Below are positions 59,096-64,000 of a stretch of DNA of 64,000 nt, in pieces. Position 1 is the first letter of the stretch. Every line of letters begins with the position of its first letter. The stretch is taken from contig JACKBT010000002.1 of the NCBI GenBank assembly GCA_020634415.1, positions 1 through 64,000 on the forward strand. Direction: 5' to 3'. The notes beneath the pieces were generated by a model. The model ran no database searches. It was given only the letters and a program-made list of their open reading frames with translations, and had not been told where the DNA came from. The DNA is from Ardenticatenaceae bacterium (GTDB lineage Bacteria > Chloroflexota > Anaerolineae > Promineifilales > Promineifilaceae). A program made the translations under genes and the position numbers.

Positions 59096-59289
59096 TCGCC
59101 AAAGGACATGATGACTTCAAACTGACTGCGCTGCAAAGTCACAATCGTCGTCAGGCCATCATTGTCTTCTAAATCCACTTCGTACACATCGCCGCCTTTA
59201 TCGGCCAAAATAATACCCTGCGAACCTGCGGAAAGGTTATGATCAGGCATATCTTCATTTAGTTCAACTAAATCTCCAGACCTCAACAT
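59092..59289 (-). CDS. DUF4926 small protein
   Basis: A 65-residue protein: MLRSGDLVELNEDMPDHNL, then GSQGIILADKGGDVYEVDLED and TIVTLQRSQFEV. This is the small all-beta DUF4926 pattern, often found near toxin-antitoxin or housekeeping genes. AGGAGATTTTTGTT precedes the start. It is translationally coupled to rpiA by a 4-base overlap. Function unknown. Confidence 0.8.
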   Translation of the reverse strand: MLRSGDLVELNEDMPDHNLSAGSQGIILADKGGDVYEVDLEDNDGLTTIVTLQRSQFEVIMSFGE

Positions 59290-59360
59290 AACAAAAATCT
59301 CCTACAAACGTCAAAGAATGCCCGTATTTTAGCGTGAGAGGCGCAATTGCAAAGAGATTT

Positions 59361-59756
59361 TTACACCCCACTTGTAGGGCAGTAAATATCAATCCGCACA
59401 CCAAAAAGATCGTCCACGTAAGCATAGCGCATGGGTTCATACATAACGGTATCTGTGGGCGGCTGGCTGGCTTTAACGCCTGCTGCCACGAAAGTCTGGT
59501 AGAGACGATCTACCTCGTCGGGGGTGGCGACTTGAATGGCAAACTCCACGTTTTGGGGATTGCCGTTGGGGTTTGTGCCAAATTTGCCAGGGAAAACGGT
59601 GAGCCAGGTGGAACCCATCTGCCAGCCCCACGCGCCGTCTTCAGGATCATCTAAATCTAGTGGGCCAAATATCTTGGCGTAATAGGCTAAAGCGGCCGCA
59701 TGGTCGGCAGGGTAAAGGCTGACATAGTTGAGGCTAACAATGTTGAATTTGGACAT
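59361..59756 (-). CDS. VOC-superfamily (glyoxalase-like) protein
   Basis: AAGGAG lies 6 bases before ATG 59756 (MSKFNIVSLNYVSL) and decides the start over 59759 and 59834. The protein has 131 residues with the paired VOC units: SLNYVSLYPADHAAALAYYAKIFG, VEFAIQVATPDEVDRLYQTFVAAGV and the closing YAYVDDLFGVRIDIYCP. Metal-dependent chemistry is likely but the substrate is unknown. Confidence 0.88.
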   Translation of the reverse strand: MSKFNIVSLNYVSLYPADHAAALAYYAKIFGPLDLDDPEDGAWGWQMGSTWLTVFPGKFGTNPNGNPQNVEFAIQVATPDEVDRLYQTFVAAGVKASQPPTDTVMYEPMRYAYVDDLFGVRIDIYCPTSGV

Positions 59757-59880
59757 CATTTTCTCCTTAAGTGGGCGGCGGCTGTGGTGTTGGGGATAAC
59801 GTACTGCGTCATTAAAATGGGTATGTCGGGCCATTTTATGCTAAAGTTTGGTATGTTTCCAAATTACTAAGTATAGAAGT

Positions 59881-59930
59881 TAGCGGTTATTAGATTGGGC
59901 CAATCTTGAAGATTGGCCCAATCTCCGCTA
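59881..59930. promoter_or_regulatory. Strong hairpin in the glmU-like leader
   Basis: AGATTGGGCCAATCT, loop TGA, then its exact complement (15-bp stem), flanked by TAGCGG / CCGCTA. It lies 45 bases before the GlmU-like start and could be a leader structure, or a bidirectional end for the VOC gene's promoter side. Confidence 0.5.
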
Positions 59931-59975
59931 AGTTGATTTTGAACATTCACGAATGGGAGTCATAGTTTATAGCGT

Positions 59976-60983
59976 ATGGCATTGGCAATTGTTTTATTAG
60001 CGGCGGGGCATGGAACTCGCATGAAATCAAAGAAGCAGAAGATTTTGCATGAAGTGGGCGGGAAGCCAATGGTGCTGCATGTATTTGAAGCGGCCGAGCA
60101 GGTGGCTGATGTGCCGCCGGTGTTGGTGGTGGGGCCAGGGGCGCGGGGGGTGCAGGCACTGATTGGCCCGCGAGCGTTGTATGTGGAGCAGTTAGAGCAG
60201 TTGGGCACCGGCCATGCGGCACGGATGGCGCGGTCGGTGCTGCTGGGCGGGGCGGAGCAGGTGCTGGTAACGTATGGTGATATGCCGCTGCTGCGGGCGG
60301 AGACGATGCGGCGTATGGCGCAGGCGCAGGCGGAGACGGGGGCGGCTATGTCTTTGTTGGCGGTGATGGGGCAGAGGGATTCGACTTACGGCCGTTTAGT
60401 GCGCGACGACAACGGTCGAGTGCTGGAAGTAGTAGAAGTAGCCGAGGCTAAAAAACGGCCGAATCCCGACCATTACCTAAACATTTTAGAACTCAACGCT
60501 GGCGTTTACTGCTTCGATGCCGCCTGGCTGTGGCAAAACATTGGCGATTTGCCCCTGCGCCAGGCCCGCAACAGCGAAGAATATTACCTCACCGACATGG
60601 TAGAAATCGCGGTGAAACAAGGTCTACGTGTGGAGCCTGTTAGCACCGAGGATGCAGACGAATGGCTGGGGGCCGGTACACGGGCCGAGATGGTGGCCGT
60701 AGAGAGAGCCTTTCGCCGCCGAGCCAACTACTATTGGCTGGAGCGGGGTGTGACGCTGGTTGACCCGGACAGTGTATATATTGATCCTGACGTAAAGATT
60801 GGGCAAGATACTGTGATTTGGCCGAACACCTTTGTGCAAGGGCACACGGTGGTGGGTGAGGATTGTGTGTTGGGACCGAATGTGATTGTGCGCGATGCCG
60901 TGCTGGGGGATGGCTGTTGGCTGGAACGGGTGACTGTGGAGCGGCAGCGATTGGGGGCTGGGGTTATCAGGCGAGGGATATAG
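59976..60983 (+). CDS. GlmU-like nucleotidyltransferase with short left-handed helix domain
   Basis: A 335-residue relative of GlmU. The N-terminal nucleotidyltransferase domain is complete: LAIVLLAAGHGTRMKSKKQKIL (sugar-nucleotide loop), LGTGHA, VLVTYGDMPLL and LNAGVYCFDAAWLW. Residues about 260-330 begin a left-handed beta-helix (SVYIDPDVKIGQDTVIWPNTFVQG) but end after only a few coils. The acetyltransferase active site and C-terminal part of full-length GlmU (about 450 residues) are absent. It therefore probably makes a UDP- or other NDP-sugar but cannot acetylate glucosamine 1-phosphate. No frameshift explanation is evident. No good ribosome-binding site. Confidence 0.87.
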   Translation: MALAIVLLAAGHGTRMKSKKQKILHEVGGKPMVLHVFEAAEQVADVPPVLVVGPGARGVQALIGPRALYVEQLEQLGTGHAARMARSVLLGGAEQVLVTYGDMPLLRAETMRRMAQAQAETGAAMSLLAVMGQRDSTYGRLVRDDNGRVLEVVEVAEAKKRPNPDHYLNILELNAGVYCFDAAWLWQNIGDLPLRQARNSEEYYLTDMVEIAVKQGLRVEPVSTEDADEWLGAGTRAEMVAVERAFRRRANYYWLERGVTLVDPDSVYIDPDVKIGQDTVIWPNTFVQGHTVVGEDCVLGPNVIVRDAVLGDGCWLERVTVERQRLGAGVIRRGI

Positions 60984-61010
60984 GACGTAAAACGTAATGA
61001 GTGGAAGCTG

Positions 61011-61412
61011 ATGAGTATAAGTGAATTAGAGAAAGAGAGATTGATAACGGCCGCTTGCGCGGCCAGACAGCAGGCCTACGCCCCCTACTCCCACTATGCG
61101 GTAGGGGCAGCGGTGTTGACGGCCAACGGCCGTTTATACACCGGTGTCAACGTCGAGAATTCATCCTATGGCTTAACGATTTGTGCCGAGCGAACGGCCG
61201 TTGGCAAGATGGTCAGCGAAGGCGAGCGCCGCATTGTGGCCGTCGCCGTCTGCACCGAAAACGGCGGCTCCCCCTGCGGTGCCTGCCGCCAGGTACTCAG
61301 CGAATTCGCTGGCGATGTCCCCGTTTGGCTCAGTGACAGCAGCGGCAACGTGCGCCAAACCACCCTCTACACCCTGCTGCCCGATCACTTTGGGCCAGAG
61401 CATTTGACATAA
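61011..61412 (+). CDS. cdd: Cytidine deaminase
   Basis: A 133-residue tetrameric-type cytidine deaminase, which converts cytidine and deoxycytidine to uridine forms in nucleoside salvage. Zinc motifs: CAERTAVGKM (Cys and the catalytic Glu) and PCGACRQVL (two Cys). The substrate loop YAPYSHYAVGAAV and NVENSSYGLTICAE are typical. Length is normal. It lies 27 bases after the GlmU-like gene. Confidence 0.96.
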   Translation: MSISELEKERLITAACAARQQAYAPYSHYAVGAAVLTANGRLYTGVNVENSSYGLTICAERTAVGKMVSEGERRIVAVAVCTENGGSPCGACRQVLSEFAGDVPVWLSDSSGNVRQTTLYTLLPDHFGPEHLT

Positions 61413-61418
61413 TAAAGG

Positions 61419-61471
61419 GATTGGAGATGGGAGATTTTGGCAATCTCCAATCTCCAACCCCCACTCTCCAA
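61419..61471. repeat. Inverted heptamer-type array (GGAGATT)
   Basis: GGATTGGAGATGGGAGATTT is mirrored by AATCTCCAATCTCC and CCACTCTCC words. It lies 6 bases after the cdd stop and 2 bases before recO. Confidence 0.8.
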
Positions 61472-61473
61472 CT

Positions 61474-62253
61474 ATGGCACGAGAACGAACTTTTCGCAGT
61501 GAAGCCATTGTGCTGCGGCGGCGCGATTTCAACGAATCGGACCGGCTGCTGACGCTGTTTAGCCGCGATTTTGGCAAAATTGAGGCCATTGCCAAAGGCG
61601 CCCGCAAGCCGCAAAGCCGCAAAACAGGGCATGTAGAGCTGTTTATGCGCACCAATTTTCTCTTTGCCAAAGGGCGCGAGATAAACATCATCACCCAGGC
61701 CGAGATGGTGGAAGGTTATACCGGGCTGCGTGAGGATTTGGTGCGCATGACCTATGCCTCGTATTTTGTGGAACTGCTGGATCGCTTTACGGCCGATGAA
61801 GATAAGCATTTGGGTGAGTACAATTTACTGGCGAATGGGCTGCGCTGGTTGGAGCAAACGGCCGATTTCCTCCTGGCAGCCCGTTATTACGAACTGTGCC
61901 TGCTGGAACTGGCCGGTTACAAACCGCGCCTGTTTCACTGCGTGGCCTGCGCTGAACCCATTGAGGAGCAGGACCAATTTTTTAGTGCGGAATTAGGCGG
62001 CGTGTTATGCCCCAACTGCCAGACGGCCGATCGCCGGGCCAAACCCATCTCCTCCGTAGCTGTCAAAGTCTTGCGCTATTTGCAAACACGCAGTTGGGAG
62101 ACGGTGCAGGTGTTGCAGTTAAAACGGCCGTTACACCACGAACTGGAAACCATCCTCCACCACTACCTCACCTACATCCTCGAACGCAATCTAAAATCAG
62201 TAGATTTTCTGCACCATTTACGGCGCGAAGCAAATCTACTCAGCGACGATTGA
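61474..62253 (+). CDS. recO: DNA repair protein RecO
   Basis: A 259-residue RecO, which loads RecA onto single-stranded DNA together with RecR. The N-terminal OB fold is clear: SEAIVLRRRDFNESDRLLTLFSRDFGKIEAIAKGARKPQS. The helical part includes YFVELLDRFTADED. A zinc ribbon CVACAEP...CPNCQT lies near residues 147-184. The first codons directly follow a heptamer array, which leaves no clear ribosome-binding site. Its 3' end overlaps the convergent GNAT gene by 14 bases. Confidence 0.95.
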   Translation: MARERTFRSEAIVLRRRDFNESDRLLTLFSRDFGKIEAIAKGARKPQSRKTGHVELFMRTNFLFAKGREINIITQAEMVEGYTGLREDLVRMTYASYFVELLDRFTADEDKHLGEYNLLANGLRWLEQTADFLLAARYYELCLLELAGYKPRLFHCVACAEPIEEQDQFFSAELGGVLCPNCQTADRRAKPISSVAVKVLRYLQTRSWETVQVLQLKRPLHHELETILHHYLTYILERNLKSVDFLHHLRREANLLSDD

Positions 62254-62764
62254 GACGGCCGTTGGCCGCCAAACGCAACTCAAACAAAGCCGCTCGATAA
62301 TCACCACGGCGGCTTTCGCCCAAAAAAGCAAACCCATAATCAGCGTAATATTGTCGTAAACGGCCGTTCTCCGCCAAACAATCCAGCCGCATCTGCCTAT
62401 AGCCCTTCTCCCCCACATACCCCTGCGCCCAATCCAACAACGCCGCCCCCAACCCCTGCCCCCGCACCTCATTGGCAATCACCAGCCCGCGCACATAAGC
62501 CGTGTGCGCCGGATTATCGCGCCACACCTTGTTGGGTTGGTAATCAAAACGAATATGGCCCAGCAAACGGCCGTCTGCCCCCCGCACCACAAATACCTCT
62601 CCCTCCCTCACCTTCCCCCGCAAAAAATGCCAAAACCGCGCCGACACCCGCGTCGGCCACTGATCCAACCCGCGCCCCACCATCCACACGGCCGCTGCCT
62701 CAAACAGCCCCACAATCTCCGCCACATCCGCCATTTGCGCCCGTTCCACAACCCATTCGCTCAT
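62240..62764 (-). CDS. GNAT-family N-acetyltransferase
   Basis: A 174-residue acetyltransferase. Motif A is visible in YVRGLVIANEVRGQGLGAALLDWAQGY and is followed by MRLDCLAENGRLRQYYADYGF, the motif B signature of the RimI-like group. The opening VVERAQMADVAEIVGLFEAAAVWM is typical. Substrate unknown. It overlaps recO at the 3' end. Confidence 0.88.
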   Translation of the reverse strand: MSEWVVERAQMADVAEIVGLFEAAAVWMVGRGLDQWPTRVSARFWHFLRGKVREGEVFVVRGADGRLLGHIRFDYQPNKVWRDNPAHTAYVRGLVIANEVRGQGLGAALLDWAQGYVGEKGYRQMRLDCLAENGRLRQYYADYGFAFLGESRRGDYRAALFELRLAANGRLNRR

Positions 62765-62782
62765 GTCAAGCTATCTCTATAA

Positions 62783-62860
62783 GGGTGTATTCGTGTATCG
62801 GTGTATTGGTATAAACGTGATCAATACACCAATATACCCATACACCCCTATACCCCTCCC
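62783..62860. repeat. Inverted octamer array (GTGTATTG type)
   Basis: GTGTATTC, GTGTATCG, GTGTATTG, GTATAAAC; centre; AATACACC, AATATACC, CATACACC, CCTATACC. It has 8-bp period, lies between the gamma-glutamyltransferase and GNAT genes, and ends about 4 bases before the former's stop. Confidence 0.88.
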
Positions 62861-62863
62861 TTC

Positions 62864-64000
62864 TCACCATGCCACCGCATACGCCGTCGAGCGCGGGTCC
62901 GCCCCCGCCGTGCGCACCCCCGTCACCCCATCCACCACAATCGTACACACCCGCGCCACCTTGCCGCTCCACGCACCATCATCAATAAGAATATGCCCAC
63001 GCTGGCGCAAGTCGTCCAGAACGGCTGCAACCTCCCATCTATCCTCCACCGTCACCTCCCCTGGCCGCACCTGATGCGGCCAAAACGAGTTGGGGAAACT
63101 ATGTGAAATCACCCGTGGCGCTTCAATCGCCGCCTGCGGTTCCATGCCAAACTCCACCACATTCAAAAACACCTGCAGCATCGCCTGCACCTGCGCATCC
63201 CCGCCGGGGCAGCCAATGGGCATAAAGGGCTTGCCATCCTTCAACACCAACGAGGGATTCGGTGTCAGACGCGGCCGTTTCCCCGGCTGCAAACTGCTCG
63301 GATGCGCCTCATCCAGCCAACTCTGATACCCCCGCCCCGAAATAGCAAAGCCCAACCCCGGCACAAGCGGCGTACTCGTCAGCCCATCCGACGGCGTCGC
63401 CGAAAAGGCATTACCCCACTCATCCACCACACAGACATAACTCGTGTCCGTCTCCCAAACAGGCGGCTTCCCTGGCAAATCCCCCGCCTGCGCCGTCACC
63501 GCCGCCCGCGCCCCATCAATCATCTCCCGCCGCTGCGCCGCATACGCCGCCGACAGCAGCCTGTCTAACGGCACATCCACAAAATCAGGATCACCAAAAT
63601 AGGCTTCCCGGTCGGCAAAAACAAGTTTAATGGCTTCGAGAATAGTGTGCAGATAATCGGCCGTTCCCCAACCCATGCCGCGCAAATCCACCCCTTCCAA
63701 CAGCTTCAACACCATCAGCAGCGTCGGCCCCTGGCACCACGCCCCACAGCTATACACCTCATACCCCTTGTAATTGATTTGCTCCGGTGCTTCCACCCGC
63801 ACCGCAAACCCCGCCAAATCCTCATACGTCAGCCAACTGCCCTGCGCCTGATGAAAGGCCGCAATCTCCCGCGCCATCTCCCCTTTATAGATGAGGTCAC
63901 GGGCAGCGCGGATGCCCTCTTCGCGGCTGCCACCCGCCTGCCGTTCAGCCGCAATCAGCCGCTCAAACGTCCGCGCCAAATCCGGCTGCCGGAAAACTTC
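62864..64000 (-). CDS. ggt: Gamma-glutamyltransferase, 5' end beyond right edge
   Basis: The frame is open to the end of the window (EVFRQPDLARTFERLIAAERQAGG), so the gene starts outside and only the C-terminal 378 residues are seen. GGT cleaves gamma-glutamyl bonds of glutathione and similar compounds after self-processing. The autocleavage and nucleophile Thr region is TSYVCVVDEWGNAFSATPSDG. The usual TTH is TSY here, but the Thr is kept. Later blocks LVLKDGKPFMPIGCPGGDAQVQAMLQVFLNVVEFGM and IEAPRV are standard. It is probably periplasmic or exported, but the signal peptide lies outside the window. Confidence 0.93.
   Translation of the reverse strand, partial: EVFRQPDLARTFERLIAAERQAGGSREEGIRAARDLIYKGEMAREIAAFHQAQGSWLTYEDLAGFAVRVEAPEQINYKGYEVYSCGAWCQGPTLLMVLKLLEGVDLRGMGWGTADYLHTILEAIKLVFADREAYFGDPDFVDVPLDRLLSAAYAAQRREMIDGARAAVTAQAGDLPGKPPVWETDTSYVCVVDEWGNAFSATPSDGLTSTPLVPGLGFAISGRGYQSWLDEAHPSSLQPGKRPRLTPNPSLVLKDGKPFMPIGCPGGDAQVQAMLQVFLNVVEFGMEPQAAIEAPRVISHSFPNSFWPHQVRPGEVTVEDRWEVAAVLDDLRQRGHILIDDGAWSGKVARVCTIVVDGVTGVRTAGADPRSTAYAVAW

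Larger units (their letters stand above)
1..64000. repeat. Dispersed highly iterated palindrome AACGGCCGTT
   Basis: The palindrome core ACGGCCGT occurs nine times in the first 5 kb by my reading, against an expectation of about 0.08 for an 8-mer. The density stays similar across most of the window, in all frames and both gene and spacer DNA. In proteins it yields the recurring strings TAV, NGR and RPF. It is missing from the genes between about 6.8 and 10.7 kb. Confidence 0.9.

Noticed and set aside
1..64000. tRNA, rRNA or riboswitch genes
   Set aside because: I found no tRNA-like T-loop and acceptor pairing, no rRNA sequence and no recognisable riboswitch consensus by eye; a covariance-model scan would settle this.

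Overview
The window is one continuous stretch of bacterial chromosome of moderately high GC. I see no rRNA, tRNA, phage, plasmid or CRISPR locus. The gene content (HEAT-repeat transporter fused to a cyclic-nucleotide domain, cyclase-AAA-TPR giant protein, DUF3124 and DUF4956 proteins, family-5 peptide-binding lipoprotein, DUF5615/DUF433 and VapBC modules) together with cyanobacteria-like repeat behaviour suggests a filamentous or sludge-type Chloroflexota (Anaerolineae-like). That placement is an inference from gene families, not from a marker gene.

Two repeat systems pervade the window. The first is a highly iterated palindrome, AACGGCCGTT (core CGGCCG), present at several copies per kb both in genes and between them. 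It behaves like HIP1 of cyanobacteria. The second is a set of inverted arrays of 7-8 bp words (GGAGACT/AGTCTCC, TTACGAT/ATCGTCA, GAATTAT/ATAATTC, GCAGGTG/CACCTGC and others). They resemble the short tandem heptamers of heterocystous cyanobacteria but are folded into hairpins. They often start within a few bases of a stop codon and also sit in frame inside carA, carB, both peptide synthetases, a membrane protein and a HEAT-repeat protein.

Layout: 1-3.8 kb, methylated-amine catabolism (dimethylglycine dehydrogenase-like, MttB-like methyltransferase, GntR regulator with a palindromic operator). 4-6.1 kb, membrane protein, acetyltransferase, lipoprotein. 6.1-10.8 kb, an accessory island (sulfotransferase, VapBC, an AT-rich unknown, DUF433/DUF5615) whose genes lack the palindrome and whose toxin modules are flanked by direct repeats, one being a copy of the carB 3' end. 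10.8-16.8 kb, carA-rhodanese-methyltransferase-carB. 17-32.4 kb, lipoprotein, giant cyclase/AAA/TPR protein, xseA, Tag-like glycosylase, secreted beta-propeller protein, HAD phosphatase, and transporter-HEAT-CNB fusion.

32.4-48.1 kb is the most interesting part. A co-directional run of nine genes begins after a 26-bp-stem hairpin and ends at an intrinsic terminator. It encodes a formyltransferase-initiated two-module peptide synthetase ending in a thioester reductase, a peptide-binding lipoprotein, a HAMP-GAF membrane receptor, three MinD/ParA-like ATPases with an altered Walker A, a small helix-turn-helix-like protein and a tail-anchored Trm112-like protein. I infer a candidate system that makes, and perhaps senses, an N-formyl-X-Asp/Asn aldehyde or alcohol.

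48-64 kb is ordinary chromosome: patatin, VOC proteins, DUF3124 lipoprotein, methyltransferase, multi-membrane-span protein, HD hydrolase, DUF4956, DinB-ankyrin fusion, molybdopterin oxidoreductase, rpiA, GlmU-like, cdd, recO, GNAT, and a gamma-glutamyltransferase cut by the right edge. Two MITE-like families (about 108 and 100 bp) lie in tandem at 58.1 kb, with single copies at 18.0 and 25.2 kb.
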